Below, one piece after another: positions 51,594-60,101 of a stretch of DNA of 64,000 bases; positions within the stretch are counted from its first letter, which is position 1; each line of letters begins with the position of its first letter. The translations under genes and the position numbers were made by a program. The DNA is from JAADHI01 sp964451325 (GTDB lineage Bacteria > Nitrospirota > Nitrospiria > SBBL01 > JAADHI01), in NCBI GenBank assembly GCA_964451325.1, contig CAYVHO010000004.1:195920-259919 (forward strand). Direction: 5' to 3'. The notes beneath the pieces were generated by a model that saw only the letters and a program-made list of their open reading frames with translations, was not told the origin of the DNA and made no database searches.

Positions 51594-52709
51594 TTAATTT
51601 TTAGCCATGCTGTTTTTTGACGGTTTTAAAAACAGGTTTTTAATACGTCCAGAGACTTCCCAGATCCCTTTGGGAAAATAAAGCACAACGCCCACAAAAA
51701 GGACGCCTAAAAAATAAAGCCATAAATCGGGATAATTGCTGGTGAGAAAACTGCGCGCCCAATTCACACCGACAGCACCTAAGATTGCGCCCACAAGGGT
51801 ACCCCGCCCGCCAACGGCCACCCAGACAATCATTTCAATCGAGGGCAAAACACCAATCTGCCCCGGGGTGATGATGCCGACTTGTGGCACGTACAAGGCC
51901 CCGGCGATGCCCGCCAAGGCCGCAGAAATCACAAAAACAAAGAGCTTGTACTGAGATGCAGAATATCCCGAAAAACGGATACGGCCTTCGTTATCCCGTA
52001 TCGCGATGAGGACTTTTCCCAAACGCGATTGAGTAATATATCGACAGAGTAAAAAAGCCAGGACGAGGCAAACGCCTGTGGCCACAAAGAGCATACGTTG
52101 CGTTGCGATATCACCCAAGGGAAAATTTAAGATGGATTTAAAATCAGTCAGGCCATTGGTGCCACCCAAATTCATGGAGTTTTGGTTAAACAGCAACCAA
52201 ACGGTGAGCGCAAGCGCTTGTGTCATGATCGAAAAATAGACGCCTTTGATGCGGCTGCGAAAACTCAAAAAACCAAAAATAAGGGCAAAAAGCCCAGGAA
52301 CCAGTACAACGCCGATCATTGAGAACCCAAAACTTTCAAAGGGTTTCCAGAAAAAAGGCAACGCCTTGACTTGGTTCCAGACCATGAAATCAGGCAAATC
52401 GCTTTGATAGGCTCCTTCGCCACCAATGGACAACATAAGGTGCATGCCCATGCAATAGGCCCCCAATCCAAAAAAAATCCCCTGCCCCAAACTTAATATG
52501 CCCGTATATCCCCACAATAAATCAATACCCAAGGCCAAAATGGCGTAAGCCATGTATTTTCCCGCAGTATTGAGATTAAAATCGCTCAAATAAAAAAAAG
52601 AATCTTCTGGTGGGAGGGTATTCATTAACAAGAGCACAATCCATGTGCTACACAGAAGCAAGGCCCAAAACAGGGTGTCGCTGCGGCTTTTTGTTTTATT
52701 TTTATCCAC
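51594..52709 (-). CDS. urtC: Urea ABC transporter permease UrtC
   Basis: 371 aa, LivM-type permease with about ten hydrophobic segments. Typical blocks: YMAYAILALGIDLLWGYTGILSLGQGIFFGLGAY, GTNGLTDFKSI, RIRFSGYSASQYKLFVFV and IEMIVWVAVGGRGTLVGAILGA. Forms the inner-membrane channel with UrtB. Lies between urtB and urtD. Confidence 0.93.
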   Translation of the reverse strand: MDKNKTKSRSDTLFWALLLCSTWIVLLLMNTLPPEDSFFYLSDFNLNTAGKYMAYAILALGIDLLWGYTGILSLGQGIFFGLGAYCMGMHLMLSIGGEGAYQSDLPDFMVWNQVKALPFFWKPFESFGFSMIGVVLVPGLFALIFGFLSFRSRIKGVYFSIMTQALALTVWLLFNQNSMNLGGTNGLTDFKSILNFPLGDIATQRMLFVATGVCLVLAFLLCRYITQSRLGKVLIAIRDNEGRIRFSGYSASQYKLFVFVISAALAGIAGALYVPQVGIITPGQIGVLPSIEMIVWVAVGGRGTLVGAILGAVGVNWARSFLTSNYPDLWLYFLGVLFVGVVLYFPKGIWEVSGRIKNLFLKPSKNSMAKN

Positions 52710-52765
52710 AGGTTTGTTCCAAGAAATGTTGACGGTTGAAATCAGAAAAACCGGAAACTGATATA

Positions 52766-54499
52766 CTATAAATCAATGCTGCGTCCTTTGGCTGGGAATA
52801 GACCGGAGGGCCGTTTCTGTAAAAATAAGATAACGATTAAGAGAATCAAGACTTTGGCATAAATTGCACCGAAACCCGGCTCCAGCAGCTTGTTCAGTCC
52901 CCCGATGCCAAAAGCTGCACCTACCGTTCCCGCAATCTTGCCTACCCCGCCCGTCACAACCACGAGAAAGGAATCCACGATGTAATTTTGGCCTAAGTCC
53001 GGGCCAACGTTTCCAATTAAGGTCAGGGCTGCCCCCGCCATGCCCGCGAGACCCGCACCCAGTGCAAAGGTCCAGGCATCGACGCGTTCTGTCGCAATAC
53101 CCATGCAAGCGCTCATACTTCTATTTTGCGTAACAGCCCTTATTTTTAAACCGATGGGCGAGCGCAAGACCAAGATATAAACGGAAACCACGGCAAAGAC
53201 ACTCAAAAAAATGATAAAGATGCGGTTATAAGGCAGTTGAATCCCGACCGCAAGACGGAGGCCACCTGAGAGCCAGGCAGGACTTGCGACATCCACATTG
53301 GCTGCGCCGAAAACCTGACGTACACCTTGTTGTAAAATAAGACTGATGCCCCAGGTCGCAAGCAGGGTTTCAAGCGGTCGTCCATACAGTTTTTTTATAA
53401 TCGATTTTTCAAGACAATAACCAAAGACCGCCGAGACGGCAAAAGCAAAAGGAATCGCCAGAATAAAATAAAAATCTCTGATGTTCTCCGGAAGATAAGC
53501 GACAAAAAACTCTTGTATGACGTAAGTGGTATAAGCACCCAACATCATGAGTTCACCATGGGCCATATTGATCACACCCATGAGCCCAAAGGTAATCGCA
53601 AGCCCTAAGGCGACCAAGAGCAAAATAGAACTGAGACTGATACCACTAAAAATCGTTTCAACCGTGCGTGTCCAGACCTCCCAGGCATTGATTTTTTTGA
53701 TGGCTTCGGCAATTGCAGCTTTGACGGCAATATCTGTTTCTTCTGATACACCCGATGCATCGGCTTCAATACGCGCCTCCAAGGTCGGCACAGAATCCAT
53801 GGCATGAATTTCGCCCAAAATTTCCGCAGCCGCCTTTCGCACAACCGGGTCTTCGTCTCTCAAACGCACCAGACCAATGGCTTCCGTGAGCGCAAAACGT
53901 ACCCAGCGATCTTTTTCTCTTGCCAGTGCTTTTAAAAGCAGGGGCAAAGCTTCGGCCTTTCCTGAAAGTCCGACCTTTGTGGCCGCAGACTCACGAAGAC
54001 CTGCCTCAGAGCTAAAAAGACGCAAACGATGCAAAATGGGCATAATTTTAATGCGAAGCCTTCGGCTGATGCGGATGGACTCAAGTCCATCTTCAGGCAA
54101 AAAAAGGGGCGCACCCGCTGCCCCTCTTATCGGTTTCGCACCATAGGCCTCTAAAACCTCGTAACCTAAGACCCCATCGAGCTCAACAGATTCTCGCCCG
54201 ATGACAACTTGCCTAGCCCCATCCGGTTTTATCCATAAATAAAGACTGCCTTGCCGCAGGGCTTCTAAAGTGGGAAGCAGCATGGCATCGCCCAGTGTCC
54301 CCAGTTCCCAAAACGCCTTTTCGACGACTTCACTATCTTCATCCGCTAACATCAAAATTAAGTCATGCACCGATACAGTAAAAGGAGATCCCTGCATAGA
54401 AGTTTGCGCAGGGATCTCCTTCGGACAAAAGATAGAAAAAACCAGGGCCAGCACGGCAACCCACAAGCTTTTACGAAAAATAAACAATTGCAACATCAT
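52766..54499 (-). CDS. urtB: Urea ABC transporter permease UrtB with N-terminal helical-repeat domain
   Basis: 577 aa. A signal-like N-terminus and a roughly 270-residue extracytoplasmic domain with HEAT-like helical repeats (LLLKALAREKDRWVRFALTEAI, DPVVRKAAAEILGEI) precede a LivH-type permease (about 285-577: ITFGLMGVINMAHGELMMLGAY, VTGGVGKIAGTVGAAFGIG). The extension is known in UrtB proteins and separates them from plain LivH, supporting urea as substrate. Confidence 0.93.
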   Translation of the reverse strand: MMLQLFIFRKSLWVAVLALVFSIFCPKEIPAQTSMQGSPFTVSVHDLILMLADEDSEVVEKAFWELGTLGDAMLLPTLEALRQGSLYLWIKPDGARQVVIGRESVELDGVLGYEVLEAYGAKPIRGAAGAPLFLPEDGLESIRISRRLRIKIMPILHRLRLFSSEAGLRESAATKVGLSGKAEALPLLLKALAREKDRWVRFALTEAIGLVRLRDEDPVVRKAAAEILGEIHAMDSVPTLEARIEADASGVSEETDIAVKAAIAEAIKKINAWEVWTRTVETIFSGISLSSILLLVALGLAITFGLMGVINMAHGELMMLGAYTTYVIQEFFVAYLPENIRDFYFILAIPFAFAVSAVFGYCLEKSIIKKLYGRPLETLLATWGISLILQQGVRQVFGAANVDVASPAWLSGGLRLAVGIQLPYNRIFIIFLSVFAVVSVYILVLRSPIGLKIRAVTQNRSMSACMGIATERVDAWTFALGAGLAGMAGAALTLIGNVGPDLGQNYIVDSFLVVVTGGVGKIAGTVGAAFGIGGLNKLLEPGFGAIYAKVLILLIVILFLQKRPSGLFPAKGRSIDL

Positions 54500-54502
54500 C
54501 CA

Positions 54503-55867
54503 CTAGGCTTTTTTATAGGTGCCTTTATGATCAACCCAGTCACAGCCTTTATCGGGGCTGGTATATTCGCTCCAAGGTTCGGGTTTGACCAGCCCTTTGG
54601 ATTTCCAAATCACGTCAAATTGACCATTTTTGAGAATTTCTCCAATCAAAACCGGTTTGTGTGTGTGATGGTTTCGCTCATCCAATTTGATCTTGCCACC
54701 CGGCGCCAAAAATTCCTGACCATAGGCGGCTTTACGCACGGCATCCACATCGGTGGTTTTGGCTTTTTCAACGGCTTGTTTCCAAAGATATACGCCAAAA
54801 TAGGCCGCTTCGATGGGATCACCCGTCACACGGTCTTTTCCACCCGGTAACTTGTTTTTCTCACAGTAAGCTTTAAAGGCCGAAACGAATTTTTTATTTT
54901 GCGGTGTTTTAACTGATTGATAATAATTCCATGCGGCCAAGTGACCGACGAGAGATGCGGTATCCATGCCACGCAATTCGTCCTCCGCCACGCTAAACGC
55001 CATGATCGGCACATCGCCGGAGGTCAAACCCTGATTTGAAAACTCTTTGTAAAAAGGCACGTTGCTGTCACCGTTGATGGTACTGATGACACAAGCACCG
55101 CCACCCCGTGAAAAGGCTTTTATTTTTTGCACGATGGTTTGATAGTCCTGATGATGGAAGGGGGTGTATTCTTCTTTGATATTTTTTGCAGGAACCCCTT
55201 TCGCCAATAACATGGCGCGTAAAATTTTGTTTGTTGTGCGTGGATAAACATAGTCCGTGCCAAGTAGGTAGAATTTTTTGTACTCACCGCCGTCCTTGCT
55301 CATGAGATATTCCACGGCGGGAATGGCTTGTTGATTCACTGCGGCCCCGGTATAAAAGACGTTACGGGAACATTCTTCCCCTTCGTATTGCACCGGGTAA
55401 AAAAGCAGACCGTTGTTTTTTTCATAAACGGGCAGCACCGATTTTCGACTGACGGAAGTCCAGCAACCAAAAGTCACATCCACTTTTTCTTTTAACAGGA
55501 GTTCTTTGGCTTTTTCGGCAAAAAGATCCCAGTTTGAGGCAGGATCGACGACGACGGGTTTGAGTTTTCGACCCAGCACACCCCCTTTGGCATTGATTTC
55601 TTCGACCGCCATAAGCACCACATCACGCAGCGAGACCTCGCTGATCGCCATCGTACCGCTGAGTGAATGCAAGACGCCGATTTTAATCGGGCCTTTTTTG
55701 TCGCTGGCCTGTGCGGCATTTGAAAAAGCCAATCCACCCACCAGGCCGCTCGCGGCAATGCCCAAGGCGCTGGCCCCTGAAAGTTTTAAAAATTTCCGTC
55801 TATCTATTCCAGACGGGACTGATTCTTCAATTTTATCAACTCGATTTTCTTTTTTCTCTTCTGACAT
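54503..55867 (-). CDS. urtA: Urea-binding protein UrtA with Tat signal
   Basis: 454 aa periplasmic receptor of the Urt transporter. A twin-arginine signal is evident (DRRKFLKLSGASALGIAASG), so it should be exported folded by the Tat system whose tatB-tatC genes lie at 59099-60101. Mature blocks typical of UrtA: IKIGVLHSLSGTMAISE, FGCWTSVSRKSVLPV, YEGEECSRNVFYTGAA, TTNKILRAML and HTHKPVLIGEI. Starts the urtABCDE series after ureD. Confidence 0.95.
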   Translation of the reverse strand: MSEEKKENRVDKIEESVPSGIDRRKFLKLSGASALGIAASGLVGGLAFSNAAQASDKKGPIKIGVLHSLSGTMAISEVSLRDVVLMAVEEINAKGGVLGRKLKPVVVDPASNWDLFAEKAKELLLKEKVDVTFGCWTSVSRKSVLPVYEKNNGLLFYPVQYEGEECSRNVFYTGAAVNQQAIPAVEYLMSKDGGEYKKFYLLGTDYVYPRTTNKILRAMLLAKGVPAKNIKEEYTPFHHQDYQTIVQKIKAFSRGGGACVISTINGDSNVPFYKEFSNQGLTSGDVPIMAFSVAEDELRGMDTASLVGHLAAWNYYQSVKTPQNKKFVSAFKAYCEKNKLPGGKDRVTGDPIEAAYFGVYLWKQAVEKAKTTDVDAVRKAAYGQEFLAPGGKIKLDERNHHTHKPVLIGEILKNGQFDVIWKSKGLVKPEPWSEYTSPDKGCDWVDHKGTYKKA

Positions 55868-55913
55868 TGATTCTCTCCTTCACTTGGATAAGTTTATGTT
55901 TTGAATTTTTTTT

Positions 55914-56723
55914 TCAATATCTCCTGACAGGAGGCAAGGATCGTCCAAGGACAATCTTGCGAAAAATACCCCACAGTTTAAAAAAGAGTGTTTGAAGCGA
56001 CGGCGTTTCATCGGCCAGGGCGCGAACAAACAATCCACGACGAGACAAAAGCGAAGCACCCCAATACACGGGACCTTCCCCAATCTCCCGGAAAGCCTTG
56101 AGCAGGGTCTCAATTTTGTCCTCTGGACAGATCACATAAAGCGATCCCATATGGCTCTTCCCTTCCATTACGGCCAAACCATCAACCGCCGTACTTGAGG
56201 GTGCGATCTGAAAAACTTCCTGAGCGATCAGGCCTGCTCCATCTCGAATGTACATACGGTTTTCAAAGAGGCGATAGGCAAAAGACTCCCCTTTCGCCAA
56301 TCTCCCCGGCCCCAAAATATCGCCCCAAAAGAAACTTGCCCCTGCTTCAATAAAAATTGCGGTCTCCTGAAAAAAAGCCGCCTCGGAAAAAGGCAAGAGT
56401 GGCTCAGGCAGATATTCGAGCACCGCACCCGCATCTAGACGAAATTGCATCTTCTGCCGCGCATCTCCTGAAGGACAGGGGTGGATTTTTGTGGCGGCAG
56501 GCATGAGCACCACCGCTTCGGCATCGGCGGCCAGATGGATTTTGATGTCCATTCGGTCACCCTGTAAAATCCCACCCGTGCTATTGAGAATGTAGAGATG
56601 GGCGATGGATTCGCCTTCGGGATAGAAGGCCTTGAGCACTTTGAGCGGTGAACTTTGACATAAAGTCCGTGCAAGGGTTTTATCCCCTCGTCGTTCAAAT
56701 TGCACCTCAAGTCGTCCATGCAC
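55914..56723 (-). CDS. ureD: Urease accessory protein UreD
   Basis: 269 aa. UreD (UreH) carries nickel through a tunnel into urease with UreF and UreG. Visible: HLYILNSTGGILQGDRMDIKI, VVLMPAATKIHPC, LEYLPEPLLPFSEAAFFQET and FFWGDILGPGRLAKGESF. The gene is placed ahead of urtA, away from the other urease genes, which is an uncommon position but on the same strand. Confidence 0.93.
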   Translation of the reverse strand: MHGRLEVQFERRGDKTLARTLCQSSPLKVLKAFYPEGESIAHLYILNSTGGILQGDRMDIKIHLAADAEAVVLMPAATKIHPCPSGDARQKMQFRLDAGAVLEYLPEPLLPFSEAAFFQETAIFIEAGASFFWGDILGPGRLAKGESFAYRLFENRMYIRDGAGLIAQEVFQIAPSSTAVDGLAVMEGKSHMGSLYVICPEDKIETLLKAFREIGEGPVYWGASLLSRRGLFVRALADETPSLQTLFFKLWGIFRKIVLGRSLPPVRRY

Positions 56724-56752
56724 GCCCTCTTAACTCACCTTTATTTCTTAAA

Positions 56753-57886
56753 CTAAATCTGGAACTGGATACCGAATTTGACCACGTCTCTTGTCGGAAT
56801 CCCCGTGCCATCAACGATGCTATAGGTCGCCGTAAGACGGGCATTATGACCATCAATGATATGACTCAAACCAATGTCTGTTTGAGAGGACTCCCCCGTG
56901 GAACGTTTAAATTCAAACTCCTGATAACGGACCATCGGTTGCAATTGCCCTGCATAAGATCCTGAACCCACTTTGTTCGGAAGCAGAAAACTGGCCAATC
57001 CCATAAAACCTTCGCCTTCAAAAGTAGCACCCGTGGTATTCTCAGTGTCGTAGTTGTAATAGGCTCCCTCCAAGGTGGCAACACCCGCTCCATTCAGATC
57101 CTTCTCAAAAAGAAGGTCAAGGTTCCAAGCCTTAAAGCTTCCGGCAGCACCAGCGGCACCTCTAGCATCTTCCTGATATTGTCCGACAAGACCGATCGCG
57201 AGCACATCTTTTCCGCCGTAATAGGTGCTACTGTTGTAATAACCGGGTTCTGGGTCAAGTAAATTGAGTGTCAGGCGTCCAGCATAAAGCAACTCGTCGC
57301 TTTGATTTGGACCGCCGGGGACATCACCTGTTCCTTCAAAAGCGCCGATCTGATATTTGAACTTACCGCCATCAATCTGACCCCAAATCGCCAGACCATC
57401 GTCCCGTCCTGCGAAGATAGCGGGATATTTATGAACGAGAGGAAAATCCCAGGCATTCAGATAATAAGGGCCACTTAAGTTTGAGCGATCGCTAGGCGGC
57501 AGAAAACGTCCTGCCCAAATATTAAATGTTTCGGTAAAGGCAAACTTGATTACCGCATCCAGGACACGCATCTCTTCCGTTCCGGCTGGTGCATTGTCAT
57601 AATCACTGTTGAATTCAAACGAAATCATTTCACTAAATTGTCCTCCGATATACAGACGGAAGCTATCCAGATTAAAATCTTTGGAATTGCTTGTGCCATT
57701 CTCCGCGCCATCTTCAGCCGTTGTGAAATTACTTCTCAGCCCAACACCCAAACTAATAGAACGATTATCCCCTATATCAATCTTGCCACCCGCATGGGCT
57801 TTGGAAGAAAGACTTGCAAACATCGCCACTTGAAACACCAGCATTGCGGACAAAATAAAGCGGAAATTTCTCTTATTCTTACCCAT
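56753..57886 (-). CDS. Outer-membrane porin at the head of the urea operon
   Basis: 377 aa. A signal peptide (about 1-32, ending AHA) precedes a beta-barrel with alternating aromatic strands and a C-terminal Phe-x-Ile strand (VVKFGIQFQI). Blocks such as FRLYIGGQFSEMISFEFNSDY, RFLPPSDRSNLSGPYYLN and MVRYQEFEF resemble phosphate-selective porin O/P-type barrels. Its position as first gene before ureD and urtA suggests it lets urea or short amides through the outer membrane, as proposed for porins near urea transporters in other bacteria. The substrate is inferred from context. Confidence 0.8.
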   Translation of the reverse strand: MGKNKRNFRFILSAMLVFQVAMFASLSSKAHAGGKIDIGDNRSISLGVGLRSNFTTAEDGAENGTSNSKDFNLDSFRLYIGGQFSEMISFEFNSDYDNAPAGTEEMRVLDAVIKFAFTETFNIWAGRFLPPSDRSNLSGPYYLNAWDFPLVHKYPAIFAGRDDGLAIWGQIDGGKFKYQIGAFEGTGDVPGGPNQSDELLYAGRLTLNLLDPEPGYYNSSTYYGGKDVLAIGLVGQYQEDARGAAGAAGSFKAWNLDLLFEKDLNGAGVATLEGAYYNYDTENTTGATFEGEGFMGLASFLLPNKVGSGSYAGQLQPMVRYQEFEFKRSTGESSQTDIGLSHIIDGHNARLTATYSIVDGTGIPTRDVVKFGIQFQI

Positions 57887-57930
57887 TTTTCGTTTCTTCT
57901 CCTTTTCTTCAATAAAAGCCGTGATAAAAC

Positions 57931-57974
57931 AAAAAAAAATGCCATAGCCCTGGTTTAAAAATAGGGTTATGGCA
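57931..57974 (-). terminator. Terminator-like hairpin in the leader of the urea operon
   Basis: On the minus strand a 12-bp stem (TGCCATAACCCT / AGGGCTATGGCA, one internal mismatch) is followed immediately by nine T (57939-57931). It lies 45 nt before the porin ATG and downstream of the promoter, with no other minus-strand gene between. It is therefore placed as an attenuator rather than an end-of-gene terminator. Confidence 0.55.
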
Positions 57975-57986
57975 TCTTCGCCTTCT

Positions 57987-58016
57987 TAGGGTATCGACAA
58001 CTCTGTAGATACCCTA
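57987..58016 (-). promoter_or_regulatory. Leader hairpin upstream of the attenuator
   Basis: A perfect 9-bp stem, TAGGGTATC / GATACCCTA, with a 12-base loop. Its 5' arm (minus-strand RNA UAGGGU) can alternatively pair with ACCCUA in the 5' side of the terminator hairpin at 57940-57974, which would break the terminator. It could be an antiterminator or a ligand-binding helix. Confidence 0.45.
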
Positions 58017-58063
58017 GATGAATTGTATACTAACTGGAAATATTAGAATCAAAAACCGCGCAC

Positions 58064-58092
58064 ATGATAAGTCAACACATACAAACTGTCAA
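58064..58092 (-). promoter_or_regulatory. Predicted sigma70 promoter of the porin-urea operon
   Basis: On the minus strand TTGACA (58087-58092) and TATCAT (58064-58069) with exactly 17 nt between. Transcription would begin near 58057, giving a 170-nt leader that contains both hairpins. No nitrogen-control (NtrC or NtcA type) site was clearly recognised. Confidence 0.6.
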
Positions 58093-58205
58093 GCCCTTGA
58101 TAAGTGATAATGCCAATATCCCTATAAAGGCCTAAATACATCCCCACATAAAAAAATAAGATGCCACTTCAGCAGAGTCTTCCTAAGAACGACATTCGCC
58201 TGGTG

Positions 58206-58234
58206 TTGAAAAATAAGGTCTCTGAGGGTAAAAT
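58206..58234 (+). promoter_or_regulatory. Predicted promoter of rimI
   Basis: TTGAAA (58206-58211) and TAAAAT (58229-58234), 17-nt spacing. The predicted start is within a few bases of the rimI ATG (58244), suggesting a leaderless or nearly leaderless mRNA. Confidence 0.45.
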
Positions 58235-58243
58235 AGAACATCC

Positions 58244-58804
58244 ATGGACAGCTTATTGACACAACTTCACTTTTCAAGAGGCGAAATATCAGACCTGGAC
58301 GAAATGATGGTAATTGAACACGCCTCTTTTTCTCGTCCTTGGACAGAAGGCATGATGCTAGCCGAACTCTTTAACGACCCTGTTGCCTTTTCAACAGTCA
58401 TTCGGGCCGGAGAAGATGCAAAAATTATCGCCCAGGTTTTTTTGCGTCTCATGCTGGACGAGCTGCACCTGCTCAATCTAGGAGTGCATCCTGCATGGCG
58501 ACGGCAGGGGCTGGGCACACAACTGATTCAACACGTACTCAAAACAGCAACAGAAAAAGGAACCCTGCGTGTCATTCTTGAAGTCCGTGCCTCTAATGAA
58601 GCCGCACAGGCACTTTACCAAAAAATGGGGTTTCATCAGATCGGCCTTCGGAAAAACTATTATTGTAAACCGAAAGAAAACGCCTTATTATTAGGATGTG
58701 CGCTCAAAGAGATCCAGCCGTTTTCTGAAACAGAGACAAAACAAGAAATTGAAACACAGCAAAAAATTAAAATAAATTCATACGATGTTATAAACACGGG
58801 ATAG
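58244..58804 (+). CDS. rimI: Ribosomal protein S18-alanine N-acetyltransferase
   Basis: 186 aa GNAT acetyltransferase. Acetyl-CoA loop region LNLGVHPAWRRQGLGTQLI, then LEVRASNEAAQALYQKMGFHQIGLRKNYY, the RimI signature for substrate Tyr and peptide binding. A charged, low-complexity tail of about 35 residues (ETETKQEIETQQKIK) goes beyond the usual 150-residue length and probably is not catalytic. No tsaB or tsaD is adjacent. Confidence 0.87.
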   Translation: MDSLLTQLHFSRGEISDLDEMMVIEHASFSRPWTEGMMLAELFNDPVAFSTVIRAGEDAKIIAQVFLRLMLDELHLLNLGVHPAWRRQGLGTQLIQHVLKTATEKGTLRVILEVRASNEAAQALYQKMGFHQIGLRKNYYCKPKENALLLGCALKEIQPFSETETKQEIETQQKIKINSYDVINTG

Positions 58805-58855
58805 ATCGCTTGAAGGCAATCTGAATGAAAGTCAGATCTCAACGATGGAGGGGAA

Positions 58856-59098
58856 ATGATGACACAAGATTCAAATGCCAGCACCGTTTTACGTGAAAAA
58901 AACTACCGTTTCCGCACTTTGGAAGCATCACATCTGCAACTGGAAGAAACGCTCGAAGCCTTTGCACGGAGAGAACTCTTGAGCCCAGAGGAAGAAATCC
59001 ATAAAAAAACGGTTCAAAAAGAAAAACTCGCCGCAAAAGACAGAATGGAAGAAATGCTCAGACGTTACCAGGACACCGGAGAGGTTAATTTCAAATAA
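58856..59098 (+). CDS. DUF465 / YdcH-family small protein
   Basis: 80 aa, helical hairpin. Pattern of the family: LREKNYRFRTLEASHLQLEE, a middle LLSPEEEIHKKTVQKEKLAAKDRMEEML. Function unknown in the family. GGAGGGGAA precedes the ATG. The stop is adjacent to the tatB ATG, so it is part of the tat unit. Confidence 0.85.
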   Translation: MMTQDSNASTVLREKNYRFRTLEASHLQLEETLEAFARRELLSPEEEIHKKTVQKEKLAAKDRMEEMLRRYQDTGEVNFK

Positions 59099-59359
59099 AT
59101 GTTCGGCATCGGCATTCCAGAACTACTTGTTATTTTAGTGATTGCTTTTGTCGTTGTCGGCCCGGAAAAATTGCCCAAACTTGCGCGCTCCCTGGGCAAG
59201 GGATTTTATGAATTGCGTCGCGCAACTGACGGGCTTCGTGAAGAATTTGAAAAAGAAGACGTTTCTTCTGGAGAAATGCTCCCCATAAAAGAAGAAAAAT
59301 CTTCATTGAAAAAAGAGACTAAAAAGGAAGACGCAGGTGCAAAAGAGGAAAGCGCCTAA
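59099..59359 (+). CDS. tatB: Sec-independent translocase TatA/TatB-type subunit
   Basis: 86 aa. One N-terminal helix then an amphipathic helix: FGIGIPELLVILVIAFVVVGPEKLPKLARSLGKGFYELRR, the hallmark of TatA/B. A Glu near the helix start favours TatB; the long charged tail fits either. As the only TatA/B gene seen, it may serve both roles, or tatA may lie elsewhere. The tatC start codon lies inside its 3' end. Confidence 0.9.
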   Translation: MFGIGIPELLVILVIAFVVVGPEKLPKLARSLGKGFYELRRATDGLREEFEKEDVSSGEMLPIKEEKSSLKKETKKEDAGAKEESA

Positions 59360-60101
59360 CGACGCGGCAGAAATGCCGATGTCCGGGCACCTGCAGGAAA
59401 TCCGATCAAGACTGGTGCGATCGGTTGCCGTCCTGGTCATTGCAGCGGGAACCGCTTTTTATTTTGCGGGAACCCTCATTGCCTGGATCAAGCGTCCAAT
59501 TGATATCGATCTGGTCTTTCTCTCTCCCGCCGAAGCCTTTTGGGCTGATCTTAAAATCGCACTTTTTTTTGGTCTTCTTTGTGCCTTCCCTTTTATCCTT
59601 TATGAGATTTGGCTTTTTGTCTCCCCGGGATTGGTCAAACGGGAACGCAAAATCCTCTGGCCTTTTTTTGGATTTGGAGTCGTTTTCTTTTTTGTTGGCA
59701 TTGCTTTTTCTTATTTTGTTGCCCTGCCCTTCGCCATTCGATTTTTGGTGAACTACGGTCGAGACTCCGGCATCATTCCCATGCTCTCGGTTTCAAACTA
59801 CATCGACTTCAATCTCAAAATCCTCTTAGCTTTTGGTTTGATTTTTGAATTGCCGCTGGTCATGGTCTTGCTTTCGAAATTTGGGCTGCTCACAGAAGAT
59901 TTCTTAAGAAAAAATAGAAAATTTGCGATACTGGGGGCCTTTGTCGTGGCCGCTATTGCCACACCGACCCCCGATATGTTTAACCAGTTTTTGATGGCCC
60001 TACCTTTGATTCTATTGTATGAAGTCGGCATCTTCGTCATTAAGATCTTAGGGAAAAAACCAACAAAAACGAAAATCGACCCCCCCGAAGGAAGTCAGTA
60101 A
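59337..60101 (+). CDS. tatC: Tat translocase core TatC
   Basis: 254 aa, started at GTG 59337, overlapping tatB by 23 nt. Six membrane helices. Signature MSGHLQEIRSRLVRSV at the N-terminus binds twin-arginine signals, then FALLCAFPFILYEIWLFVSPGL-like segment, ALPFAIRFLVNYG, FELPLVMVLLSKFG and the family-typical AAIATPTPDMFNQFLMALPL. The UrtA signal in this window is a probable client. Confidence 0.95.
   Translation: MQKRKAPNDAAEMPMSGHLQEIRSRLVRSVAVLVIAAGTAFYFAGTLIAWIKRPIDIDLVFLSPAEAFWADLKIALFFGLLCAFPFILYEIWLFVSPGLVKRERKILWPFFGFGVVFFFVGIAFSYFVALPFAIRFLVNYGRDSGIIPMLSVSNYIDFNLKILLAFGLIFELPLVMVLLSKFGLLTEDFLRKNRKFAILGAFVVAAIATPTPDMFNQFLMALPLILLYEVGIFVIKILGKKPTKTKIDPPEGSQ

Noticed and set aside
9286..58095. 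CTGTCAAGCC found near 9291 and near 58086 as a shared repeat
   Set aside because: Both are explained by the minus-strand TTGACA -35 box plus a few chance matching bases.
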